From NCBI GenBank assembly GCA_027452065.1, contig DAIDHC010000094.1:1-32893 (forward strand): a stretch of DNA of 32,893 nt, given 5' to 3'. Position 1 is the stretch's first letter. Each line of letters begins with the position of its first letter. Shown here piece by piece: positions 18,563 through 29,400 of the stretch. Position numbers and translations under genes: made by a program. The stretch comes from Bryobacterales bacterium (GTDB lineage Bacteria; Acidobacteriota; Terriglobia; Bryobacterales; Bryobacteraceae). The notes below the pieces were generated by a model. The model saw only the letters and a program-made list of their open reading frames with translations, made no database searches and was not told the DNA's origin.

Positions 18563-18580
18563 ACTGAAATGATGTTCAGT
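18563..18580. promoter_or_regulatory. Candidate operator in the XRE-cupin / ECF sigma divergent spacer
   Basis: ACTGAA (18563-18568) and TTCAGT (18575-18580) form a perfect inverted repeat with a 6-nt spacer. A smaller palindrome, TGAATTCA, lies close by near 18514. Position between two divergent regulator genes suggests a binding site, most simply for the XRE protein. This is inference from symmetry only. Confidence 0.4.
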
Positions 18581-18658
18581 GCCATCTGGCAATTGGGGAT
18601 CCGCACCGGTAGAGTCAAACATAGGTTGTCTAACTGGACGACCGGAAAGAGGGCCCGG

Positions 18659-19279
18659 ATGCAAAACCAAACCAAGGAAGGGGCGACGCCCGGTGACGAA
18701 GAGCTCGTTATTCGGGCGCAGCAGGGAGACGGAGCGGCGTTTTCGGAGTTGATGCTGCGGCACCAGGCGCGCTGTTCGAAGCTGGCGTTTTCGATTCTGC
18801 GGGACAGGCGGGACGCGCAGGACGAGGTGCAGAACGCGTTCTGGAAGGCGTACGAGCACATCGGGCAATTTCAGCGCGACTCGAAGTTCACCACATGGCT
18901 GACCAGGATTGTGGTGAACCAGTGCCTGATCCGGCTGCGGCAGACCAAGCGGGCGCGGCTGGTGTACATCGAGGACGTGACGATCGGGGACGAGCAGACG
19001 ACGCTGGATCTGCGGGACACGCGGCAGGGTCCGGACTATGAGCTGGGGCGGTCGGAAGTGGCGGCGGTGCTGCAGAAGGAAATCCGGGGGATTCCGCCGC
19101 TGCTGCGGAGCGCGTATCTGCTGCGGGATGTGCAGGAACTGCCGATGCAGGACGTGGCGGAACGGCTGGGGATCTCGGTGGCGGCGGCCAAGAGCCGGCT
19201 GCTGCGGGCGCGGACGGAGCTGCGGACGCGGCTGGAGAAGCACATGGGCCGGAGCGGACCGGCGACGCTGATGGCGTGA
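18659..19279 (+). CDS. ECF-type RNA polymerase sigma factor
   Basis: A 206-residue sigma factor. Region 2 is at about residues 22-85 (FSELMLRHQARCSKLAFSIL, then RDAQDEVQNAFWKAYEHI, FTTWLTRIVVNQCLIRLR), and region 4 near 140-195 (PPLLRSAYLLRDVQELPM, DVAERLGISVAAAKSRLLRA). Region 3 is absent, as in all ECF sigma factors. I chose ATG 18659 because GAGGG sits at a good distance and it begins shortly before region 2; a longer frame from 18569 overlaps the divergent regulator's upstream region. Many ECF sigma genes are followed by an anti-sigma gene. Here the next gene is the convergent proS, 7 nt away, so any partner must lie elsewhere. Confidence 0.93.
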   Translation: MQNQTKEGATPGDEELVIRAQQGDGAAFSELMLRHQARCSKLAFSILRDRRDAQDEVQNAFWKAYEHIGQFQRDSKFTTWLTRIVVNQCLIRLRQTKRARLVYIEDVTIGDEQTTLDLRDTRQGPDYELGRSEVAAVLQKEIRGIPPLLRSAYLLRDVQELPMQDVAERLGISVAAAKSRLLRARTELRTRLEKHMGRSGPATLMA

Positions 19280-19286
19280 GCGGGGC

Positions 19287-20729
19287 TCAATAAGCCTTGG
19301 CGATGACCACGCGGCGGTCGACGGGCTCGCCGGTGAGGATGCACTTGCCGGGGCCGTCGAAAGAGTCGGTCATGGGGATGTTGCGGACGCTGGCTTTGAA
19401 CTCTTTGATGCGGGCGTCATTGGCGGGGTCGTCTTTCAAATGGGCCATGACGAACTTTCCGCCTCCCTTTTCGGCGGAGACGTCGCGGAGGATCTCCTCG
19501 ACCTCGCCGATGGAATTGGCGAGGACAGTGTTCTGCTGGAGGCGCTGTTGGGCGCGGGCGTAGAGATCCTTTTGCATCGCTTCGAGCGTAGAGGCGAGGC
19601 GTGAAGGCGCCTCCTCCTGCGGGATGATCTCCTTGGAGCCGGTGTCGCGCCGCTTGATGACCATCTTTCCGGCGGCGACGTCGCGCGGGCCGATTTCAAA
19701 GACCACGGGCACGCCCTGGCGCTCCCAATGGAAGAACTTGGCGCCGGGGCTGAGTCCTTCGCGGGTGTCGAGATGGGCGCCGAGCGAGGCGGCGAGGGCA
19801 GAGGCTTTCTCCATGACCACGGAACGCTCTTCGTCCTTGCGGAAAATGGGCACAATGACGGCTTTGCGGGGAGCGACTTTGGGCGGCAGGACGAGGCCCT
19901 TGTCGTCGGAGTGGGTCATAATGAGGCCGCCGATGAGGCGCGTGCTGACGCCCCAGCTTGTCTGCCAGACGTAGTCGAGGCGGCCTTCGTTGGTCTGGAA
20001 CTGGACGTTAAAGGCTTTGCCGAAATTCTGGCCGAGGTCGTGGCTGGTGCCGGCCTGGAGGGCGAGGCCGTTCTGCATCATGGCCTCGATGGAGTAGGAA
20101 CGAAGGGCGCCGGCGAACTTTTCGGACTGAGACTTGGCGCCTTTGACGACCGGCATGGCCATGACGTCCTCGGCGACTTCGGCGTAGAGGTCGAGAATGC
20201 GGAGCACTTCGACGAGAGCCTCGTCGTGATTGGCGTGGGCGGTGTGGCCCTCCTGCCAGAGGAACTCGGTGGTGCGCAGGAACATGCGCGTGCGCAGCTC
20301 CCAGCGGATCACGTTGGCCCACTGGTTCATGAGCAGAGGCAGGTCGCGATAACTCTGGATCCAGCGGGCGAAGAAATGGCCGACGATGGTTTCCGATGTG
20401 GGCCGAATGACGTAGGGCTCTTCGAGTTCCTTGCCGCCGGCGACGGTGACCACGGCAAGCTCGGGCGCGAAGCCTTCGACGTGCTCGGCCTCCTTTTGCA
20501 GGAAGCTTTGCGGGATCAGCAGCGGGAGATAGATGTTCTGGTGGCCGGTGGCTTTGAAGCGGGTGTCGAGCTCGCGCTGGAGCGCTTCCCAGACGGCGTA
20601 GCCATTGGGTTTGATGACCATGCAGCCCTTGACGATTTCAGCGGGCTCGGCCATGTCGCCTTGGAGGACGACGTCCTGATACCAGGTTGCGAAGTCCTTG
20701 TCGCGTGGAGTGATGGGGGATTCTGCCAT
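19287..20729 (-). CDS. proS: Prolyl-tRNA synthetase, archaeal/eukaryotic-like (ProS type 3)
   Basis: A 480-residue class II aminoacyl-tRNA synthetase that charges tRNA-Pro. Visible are [17 protein letters not shown], the motif 1 helix and strand around [33 protein letters not shown], motif 2 ([21 protein letters not shown]), motif 3 ([20 protein letters not shown]) and an anticodon-binding domain with KAVIVPIF and the C-terminal zinc-like tail ending in AKAY. The length without the bacterial editing insertion places it in the short, archaeal-type subclass found in several bacterial phyla. The ATG at 20729 begins the family-typical N-terminus; no Shine-Dalgarno is evident. Confidence 0.96.
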   Translation of the reverse strand: MAESPITPRDKDFATWYQDVVLQGDMAEPAEIVKGCMVIKPNGYAVWEALQRELDTRFKATGHQNIYLPLLIPQSFLQKEAEHVEGFAPELAVVTVAGGKELEEPYVIRPTSETIVGHFFARWIQSYRDLPLLMNQWANVIRWELRTRMFLRTTEFLWQEGHTAHANHDEALVEVLRILDLYAEVAEDVMAMPVVKGAKSQSEKFAGALRSYSIEAMMQNGLALQAGTSHDLGQNFGKAFNVQFQTNEGRLDYVWQTSWGVSTRLIGGLIMTHSDDKGLVLPPKVAPRKAVIVPIFRKDEERSVVMEKASALAASLGAHLDTREGLSPGAKFFHWERQGVPVVFEIGPRDVAAGKMVIKRRDTGSKEIIPQEEAPSRLASTLEAMQKDLYARAQQRLQQNTVLANSIGEVEEILRDVSAEKGGGKFVMAHLKDDPANDARIKEFKASVRNIPMTDSFDGPGKCILTGEPVDRRVVIAKAY

Positions 20730-20833
20730 GAGATATCTAATTCTTTAGTGTGCCTGAGTGCGCGGGCGCAGGTGAAGCAGGGAGGCGAGGGGGCCGGGCG
20801 GGCGCTTCGGGGAGAGCGCGGGCCGGCGCCGTA

Positions 20834-21469
20834 TCACGAGGGGCGGAACGGGCTCCGATTGAGAGCGTAAGCGATGGCCTCGGCCGGAACGCTGAACTCG
20901 GTGCGGGCGGTGTTGCCGATGTAGCCGAGGTCCTGAACGCCGGCCGGGCTGGTGTAGAAGGCGTCGACGACCATGTTGCGCGCCCAGGAGAAGAAGTGGA
21001 CGCCGGCCGCCAGCGACGGGTCGTCGAGGTTCTTCCTGTAAGCGATGAGGTCTAGCAGAGCCATGCGCCGGGGGCCCTCGATGCGGAGGAAGGCGGCGCC
21101 GAAGCGTTCGTGGCTGGCGTTGTCGAGCCAGGCCAAGCCGCCGGAGTAGATTTCGCGCATCTCGTCGCTGCGGGAGCAGAGGAAGTCGATGAACTCGGGG
21201 GCGCCGCCGGCGAGGGCGCCGGGGGAGTGCTCATCGGCGGGGAGGATCAGGTCGCTCAACGCGCGGAGCGTGTCGTATTCATGGCGGGTGAGCGCCTTGG
21301 GAGTATAGTTGCCGCCGGTGTCGAGGGATTTTTCCTCGTGAACCATCTGGTGAACGTGCTGGGCCAGCAGCGGGCTCAAGACGCCGGAGCCGCCGGCGGT
21401 CATGACCATCGAGCCGCCGATGACGCGGAGCAGCTCGCGGCGGGAAGTTTCGCGTCCGTTTTCAGACAT
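20834..21469 (-). CDS. Gluconate 2-dehydrogenase subunit 3-like protein, Tat-exported
   Basis: A 211-residue protein. The N-terminus has a twin-arginine signal (SRRELLRVIGGSMVMTAGG; R10-R11 followed by a hydrophobic stretch). The body matches the gluconate 2-dehydrogenase subunit 3 family (LTRHEYDTLRALSDLILPAD, AGGAPEFIDFLCS). In known enzymes this subunit helps export and assemble the FAD-containing GMC subunit across the membrane. Its ATG at 21469 overlaps the stop of the GMC gene by 8 nt, so the two are co-translated. No cytochrome c subunit gene follows, so the electron acceptor is not known from context. Confidence 0.88.
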   Translation of the reverse strand: MSENGRETSRRELLRVIGGSMVMTAGGSGVLSPLLAQHVHQMVHEEKSLDTGGNYTPKALTRHEYDTLRALSDLILPADEHSPGALAGGAPEFIDFLCSRSDEMREIYSGGLAWLDNASHERFGAAFLRIEGPRRMALLDLIAYRKNLDDPSLAAGVHFFSWARNMVVDAFYTSPAGVQDLGYIGNTARTEFSVPAEAIAYALNRSPFRPS

Positions 21470-23174
21470 TGCCTTTTCTCATCTCCTCGGCCAGGTATTC
21501 CGAAGTCCGCCAGGCCATCGCCACGATGGTGAGGGTGACGTTTTTGTCGGGGTTGCCGAGAAACGGCGAGGCGTCGGCGACGAACAGATTCGGGCTTTCG
21601 TGGGCCTGGCAATAGCGGTTGAGGGCGGAGTTTCTCGGGTTGTCGCCCATGCAGACGGTGCCGGCTTCGTGGATGATGCTGCCGCCGGTGGAAACGCCGG
21701 TGGCGTCGTCTTTGGGGCGCTCGCCGGCGAGCACCTTGCCGCCCATGGTTTCAATGAGCGAGGCGAAGGTGTCGTGCATGTGCTGGGCCTGCTTGACCTC
21801 GTGCTGGCTCCAGCGGAAATGGAATTTGAGCACCGGGATGCCCCATTGGTCGACCTTCGCGTTGTCGATTTCGCAGTAACTGAAATCGTTGGGGATCATA
21901 TCGCCGCGGCCGGAGAAGTGGACCATGCTGCCGTACTGGCGGCGGATGTCGTCCTTGAGGGACTTGCCGTAGCCTTCGCTTCGGGAGGCGACGCCGTGGA
22001 AGCTGCCGAGCTGGGGCATGTTGAAACCGCCGCCGACTTCGACGTGATAGCCGCGGGGAAAATCCTTTTTCTTATCGCCGAGCAGCCACCAGGGGATGTA
22101 GACGTGCATGCCGCCGATGCCGTCGTCGTTGTGGCGCGGCATGCCTTCGAGCGCGGGGACCGAGCCGCTGAGGGCGTAACCGACAGTGTCGGTGAGGTTG
22201 CGTCCGACCATGCCGCTGGCGTTGGCGAGGCCGTTGGGGAAGCGGGGGGATTTGGAATTGAGGAGAAGGCGGGCCGACTCGCAGGTGGAGGCGGCGACGA
22301 CGACGGCGCGGCAGCGGATCTGTTTTTCGGTGCGTGTCTCCTTGTCGACGTAGGAGACGGCGGTGACGCGGCCGGCACCGTCGACGATGAGCTCGCGGGC
22401 CATGGCGTTGCAGATGACGTTGAGCTTGCCGGTCTTCATGGCGGGAAAGATCATCGCCTGGCTGGAGGAGAAGGCCGAGGCAGTACGGCAGCCACGGCCG
22501 CACTGGCCGCAGTAATGGCAGGCGGCGCGGCCGTGATTGGGCCGCGTGAGCATGGCCATGCGCGAGGGGATGCAGGGGATGTTGAGCTTGCCGGCGGCTT
22601 TCTGGATTAGAATCTCGTGAACGCGCGGCGCGATGGGAGGAAGGAAGCGGCCGTCGGGCGCGGTGCGCAGGCCTTCGTGCGTGCCGGTGATGCCGATGAA
22701 CTCTTCGGCTTTGTCGTAGAAGGGCGCCATCTCGTCGTAGGTGACCGGCCAGTCGCGGCCGAGGCCGTCGAAGGAGTAGGCCTTGAAATCGTAGTCGGAA
22801 AAACGCAGCGAGATGCGGCCGTAGTGGTTCGTGCGGCCGCCGAGGATGCGCGAGCGGAACCAGGAGAAATGCGAATCGGGCGCGACGGTGTAGGGCTCGC
22901 CGGGCACGTTCCAGAAGCCGTTGGGAGCGGCGAAATAGCCCCACTGCTGGCGGCCGAAGTAGAGATCGGCATGGTCGCCGGCGCCGCGATGATCGACTTC
23001 GTAAGGCCATACATGCTCTTTGAAATCGCGGGCGGGATTGAGCATCGGACCGGCTTCGAGCAGCGTGACGGGAATGCCGAGATCGGTGAGCACCTTGACC
23101 GCAGTTCCTCCTCCCGCTCCGGATCCAATGACTACGACGTCGTGAACGGAAGCGCTCGGTTGAATCTGGGCCAT
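21462..23174 (-). CDS. GMC-family FAD-dependent oxidoreductase (gluconate/sugar dehydrogenase type)
   Basis: A 570-residue flavoprotein. The FAD-binding Rossmann motif (VVVIGSGAGGGTAVKVL, glycines at 17-22) is at the N-terminus; GGRTNHYGR near 112-120 contacts FAD. A cysteine cluster CHYCGQCGRGC at residues 219-229 is typical of the gluconate 2-dehydrogenase large subunit class. The C-terminal GMC region contains the conserved ASPFLGNPDKNVTLTIVA with the active-site Asn. The likely role is periplasmic oxidation of a sugar, sugar acid or alcohol, exported together with the Tat subunit encoded next. ATG 23174 is supported by TATACT at 23185-23190 on the - strand, 10 nt upstream, and by the family's N-terminus. 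Longer frames upstream lie in the spacer shared with the Fur gene. Confidence 0.92.
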   Translation of the reverse strand: MAQIQPSASVHDVVVIGSGAGGGTAVKVLTDLGIPVTLLEAGPMLNPARDFKEHVWPYEVDHRGAGDHADLYFGRQQWGYFAAPNGFWNVPGEPYTVAPDSHFSWFRSRILGGRTNHYGRISLRFSDYDFKAYSFDGLGRDWPVTYDEMAPFYDKAEEFIGITGTHEGLRTAPDGRFLPPIAPRVHEILIQKAAGKLNIPCIPSRMAMLTRPNHGRAACHYCGQCGRGCRTASAFSSSQAMIFPAMKTGKLNVICNAMARELIVDGAGRVTAVSYVDKETRTEKQIRCRAVVVAASTCESARLLLNSKSPRFPNGLANASGMVGRNLTDTVGYALSGSVPALEGMPRHNDDGIGGMHVYIPWWLLGDKKKDFPRGYHVEVGGGFNMPQLGSFHGVASRSEGYGKSLKDDIRRQYGSMVHFSGRGDMIPNDFSYCEIDNAKVDQWGIPVLKFHFRWSQHEVKQAQHMHDTFASLIETMGGKVLAGERPKDDATGVSTGGSIIHEAGTVCMGDNPRNSALNRYCQAHESPNLFVADASPFLGNPDKNVTLTIVAMAWRTSEYLAEEMRKGNV

Positions 23175-23373
23175 TTCGAAATTGAGTATATAACAGCAAT
23201 TTCGGAGAATCGCTTTTTTTGCCCTCGGCGTGAACGGCGCCGGTAAGATCGACTCTTCTTCGCCGTCATCATGCGTGGAGCACCGGTGCGGGAGAGGGGC
23301 GGCCGCTCGATGGCGAGATCCGGCGGGGCCGCGGAGAGCTTTCCGCGGGCCGCGGCGGGGCCTGGGACAATTC

Positions 23374-23411
23374 TTGACGGAATATGAGATTAGATATAAT
23401 CTCAAGGCGTA
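23374..23411 (+). promoter_or_regulatory. Promoter and Fur/PerR-type operator of the fur-like/katG genes
   Basis: TTGACG (23374-23379) and TATAAT (23395-23400) are spaced by 15 nt. Overlapping the -10 is a perfect inverted repeat, TGAGATTA (23385-23392) and TAATCTCA (23397-23404), with a 4-nt spacer: the size and AT-rich type of a Fur/PerR box. Occupancy would block RNA polymerase, so the downstream regulator probably represses its own gene and katG. The predicted transcription start is only about 4-5 nt before the ATG. Confidence 0.8.
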
Positions 23412-23864
23412 ATGGACGCCGAGGCGATCAAACGGTCCCTGGAGGGCAGTGGGCTGCGGTGCACGGCACAGCGCTATGCCGTGATGGCGTTCCTCATGGA
23501 ACAAACCCGGCATCCGACGGCGGGGGAAATTTTCGAAGCCGTGAATCGCGTGGACCCGCGCTCTTCCCGGGCCACGATTTATAACAACCTGAGAGACCTG
23601 GTACAGGCGGGTTTGGTGCGGGAAGTGGCGGTTGAGGGCCGCGCCGCGCGATTCGATGCCAAAGGCATGCGGCATCACCACTTCATCTGCGACCGTTGCG
23701 GCAATGTAGAGGACGTGGAATGGTATGAGGTGCCCAGGCCTGTCCCGGGCTCCTTGGGCAAGCGGGTGTTTCGCGAATGGGAGCTGATTTTCCGTGGGCT
23801 GTGCACGAAGTGCGCTCCGCGGCGCGGGTCCCGTCAGGCGCGGCAGGCGTTGGAGAAAAAATGA
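23412..23864 (+). CDS. Fur-family peroxide/metal regulator (PerR-like)
   Basis: A 150-residue protein: an N-terminal winged helix (LRCTAQRYAVMAFLMEQTRH, then PRSSRATIYNNLRDLVQAGLV) and a C-terminal dimerisation domain. Two structural Cys pairs, C93/C96 (CDRC) and C131/C134 (CTKC), form the zinc site; H34, D82 and the HHH at 88-90 occupy positions of the regulatory metal ligands of PerR. Being directly upstream of katG, which lies 111 nt downstream on the same strand, it is most likely a peroxide sensor that controls katG, as in the furA-katG pair of mycobacteria. A Fur or Zur role is less likely from context. The message would be almost leaderless. Confidence 0.9.
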   Translation: MDAEAIKRSLEGSGLRCTAQRYAVMAFLMEQTRHPTAGEIFEAVNRVDPRSSRATIYNNLRDLVQAGLVREVAVEGRAARFDAKGMRHHHFICDRCGNVEDVEWYEVPRPVPGSLGKRVFREWELIFRGLCTKCAPRRGSRQARQALEKK

Positions 23865-26174
<2,310 letters not shown>

Positions 26175-26186
26175 GCATTACAGAGA

Positions 26187-26229
26187 GCCGGCGCCGGGGA
26201 AACCGGGAGACCGCTCGCCCGGCGCCGGC
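26187..26229 (+). terminator. GC-rich hairpin downstream of katG
   Basis: GCCGGCGCCGGG (26187-26198) and CCCGGCGCCGGC (26218-26229) form a perfect 12-bp stem with a 19-nt loop, starting 12 nt after the katG stop. There is no U tract, so it may terminate poorly or instead protect the 3' end of the message. Confidence 0.5.
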
Positions 26230-26255
26230 GGCTCATTCGCTGCAGGAAGAATAAA

Positions 26256-26300
26256 TGGTCGGGGCGGGGCGATTTGAGCGCCCGGCCCCCTGCGCCCAAG
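26256..26300 (-). other. 3' half of tRNA-Pro(UGG), displaced attachment-site remnant
   Basis: Read on the - strand: anticodon loop CTTGGGC (UGG anticodon), stem GCAGG, variable loop GGGCC, T-stem GGGCG, T-loop CTCAAAT, T-stem CGCCC, acceptor CGCCCCG, A73 and encoded CCA at 26258-26256. The 5' half (acceptor CGGGGCG, D-arm, anticodon stem CCTGC) is missing: to the right the sequence is unrelated. The T-loop starts with C instead of T, consistent with relaxed selection. This is what remains at the far end of an element integrated in a tRNA 3' end; the intact tRNA would lie right of the window. Confidence 0.75.
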
Positions 26301-26457
26301 GCAACGCGGGGGGTCTTCCCAACCCTTTTCAATTCAATGTTATCCAGTTTGCCATCAGTGAGTTAGCCCGAAGGCGTCTTATCACCGAATGTCCTCAAAA
26401 CACCCCTATTTTCATCTGGGGTCCCACGAGTATTCCCACCAGTAAGGCGCACCGAAA

Positions 26458-29400
26458 CTACTGTCCAGCCGGAGGCATGAAGAATGTTGGGATAAACCAC
26501 CCGCCATTGCCAGGGTACAGCCAGGAATGAAGTTCGGGTGATTGCGGCCCACCCATCGTGGACATGCGTGCCACCATCCCTTCGTCAGGGGGCGTGCTCT
26601 GGTTATCAAGCGGGCACGTCCAGTTCAGGAATCCGCCACGGTCTTGAAGTCGCCAATACGGAATCCATGGTGCCAGTTCGCGGTTGCCAGACGCCACAGA
26701 CTGTAACAGGCCGGTAATTGGCTCACGAACGCGCCCGTGCTCTGGTCCGCGCGAACCCGCCGCAAGGGACGCTTCGATTTGTTCAACGCGCCAGTCACGG
26801 CCACGGACAACTGCGGCCAGACCCTCTGTGAGTTCACGGCACGCACCCTGGATTTCCTGCTCAAGACTGGCGATGCTGGCCCATCGTTCGTGGTTGAGAT
26901 CACCGCTCGCCAGCACCTTCATGACTTGACTGCGAAGCGGGCCGGTCCAGCGGTCTGCATCCTCCAACACGGTTGCCAAGTCACTCATGCTGATGTTATC
27001 GATGAACGGAAGTTTCACGCGGCTTAGGTCCAGCACCCGTTGGGACGCGTTGCCGTCAGCGTCCGTGCTTCTGGCAACGTCTACAATGCCACCCAACAGT
27101 CCTTCAAGCAGAAGATTGTCGGTCCATCCCACAGCGGATTGTGAGCACCCGACCAAGGGCGCGGGAAGGACCAACAACCGGCCCGTGGAGAACAGTGCTA
27201 AGGCTTCCCCTGCCAGGAACGCGGTCACGCGCTGTGGAATGGGGTTTGCCCAAGACATGGCCACCGAATAATCAGTGTCGCCGAATTGGTTCGCTGCGCA
27301 GACGTGGTAACCGTGGCCACCTGCGCCTTCGTAATCTTCGTGCTGAGGTACCAGCACCATTCCTGCGCCAAGTTCGCCCTTCCACTTCACGATGACGGTT
27401 TCGAACAGCGGGCAAAGCACCGTAGCCCAAGTTCGTATTTCTTCCAGGGACTGGGCATCAACCGCAATTGCCCCGTGTGACTTCATTCGCACTGCCGCTG
27501 CGACACAGGCAAACCCGCCACGTCCCCAGAAGTCGAATAGCTCGGATTCCGCACCGCTGTAATCTGGTTTGTGCCAGTCCCGCAACCACGCAACTAGCGG
27601 GGCCACCTGCGTAGCTACAGAATTCCGCAGACCGCGTGCGGCGCAATCACGGCCTATCAGCTTCGCGGTATCAGATTCAAACCAGTCCAGCAATGGCCGA
27701 ATGCGTTCGTTCAGGTACCGCTCAAACTGGCGCGCCTGCTTCTTTGGCTTTTCCGAAATCCGCGTATCCGCGATGAATGCGGCGGCAACACTTGCGGCTT
27801 CTGTCACGCGACCTGACCGGGCCAGTGATTCGGCTTCCAGCAACCACGCGCGGGACACGACTTCATCACGGAAATGCGGGTTCGCCATGGCCGCGTCAGA
27901 CCGCACGGCCTTCAGGTACTCGCACGCCTTGCCCAGATTCCCAAGGTTCACTGCCGTGCGGCCCAGCCACCAGGAAACATCAGCTAAGAACAAATCTACT
28001 TGGCCTTGGATTTCCAAACGATGGGCATTGGTGAACGTCCGTGAGGCATCCAGCGCTTCATAGCCTTCCGCGTACAGTCGTTCCTTCCCCGGTTCCGTCT
28101 GGTCCGCTAGGCGCACAAGCGTGCGCCCCTTAGCGAACAGCACATTTGCGCGCGCAGTGGCCGCTGATTCCGCGTCTTCGTGGCCTTCGGTGGCCCATAA
28201 CTCAGCGCGTCCGAGATACAATCTCGCGGTGGTCGCATCGTTCAGTTGCGCAGACAATTCGGCAATCTGAAGCGCGATGTTCGTAAGCATCCGGCCATTG
28301 GCATGTCCTTCAACTACCCGGAACGCTGCTTCGCAAAGGGCGCGTGAATCGTTCAAATGCCCGGCCATGTTGAATTCTGAAGCCACCTGCCCAATCACCA
28401 TAGCTGTCCGCTGGTAGCTGGCTTGGTCAGGGCTGACCATCGCGTCAAGCAGCGCCACGAACGAGCGAATGTCCGCGTCCTGGTGCCGTCCAGCCTTGCA
28501 TAGCGTGCGCAGCCACGTAGCGTCTAGGACCAACCGCACACCTTCGGGAACCATTTGAACCCGTTCCTTCACGCTGGCCGCAAGTTCGCACGCAGCATTC
28601 AGGTCCTTCATGCGCCACAGCGTATGAAGGTGAATGACGAGCGCTTCAGCGCGGATGATAGGGTCTTGGTCAAGCCCTGCTTCTTCCACGTTTGCAAGAA
28701 CCTCAGATGCGGGCTGGTCAAAGCGGCCCAGTTGCGCCAGTTCCAGGGCGACGATTCCGGGTCGTTCGGCCCGTGCCTGTAGTCTCTTAACCAACGTTCG
28801 CGCGCGCCGCGTGATAGCGGCCACTTCACCATCAGGCAGGCGTTGACAGCCCATGTGTTCGCCCCATGCCCTGATTGCTTGGAACAGCGCGCGGCGTTCC
28901 AGGTCCCCGTCCCCCGCTGCCATCGCAAGGTCAGCGCCAGCTTCTGCGCACTGTGCGGCAACATCAAAGGCGTTGGTATCAAGCGCAGCTTGTGCCGCGT
29001 TCATCTTGGCCTTGGCATCGTCTAATTGACGCTGGGTCACCGGGTCCGTGATGACGGTGAACGATTCTATCAGCGCGCGGGCGTATCCTGCGGCTGCAAC
29101 GGCTGCGTACCCCTGCCACGCATCGTTCTTGCGTTGGTCGCAGTAATCGCTGATGCCACGAACAATGATGTATCCGAGTCCCGCCGTCCAGGTGCCATCA
29201 GCTATACCAGATGCTTCCATTTCGATTGCGCGCACCCCGAACTTGTCTCTCAGCGCGTCTCGAATCTCCGGGTCCTTTAGCAGCGCATTGGATGACCCGA
29301 TAGGACCGTAGTGGATTCGTGGCTGGCCGGAACGACGGTAGGCGTCACTGGGGTGTGGGGTTTCAACTTCCGCAACAAACAGCCTGTCCGTGGAAGCATC

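Noticed and set aside
26301..26457. Possible integrase or gene fragment next to the tRNA remnant
   Set aside because: No recombinase motif or continuous frame; the only open frame here is antisense to the nucleosidase gene end.
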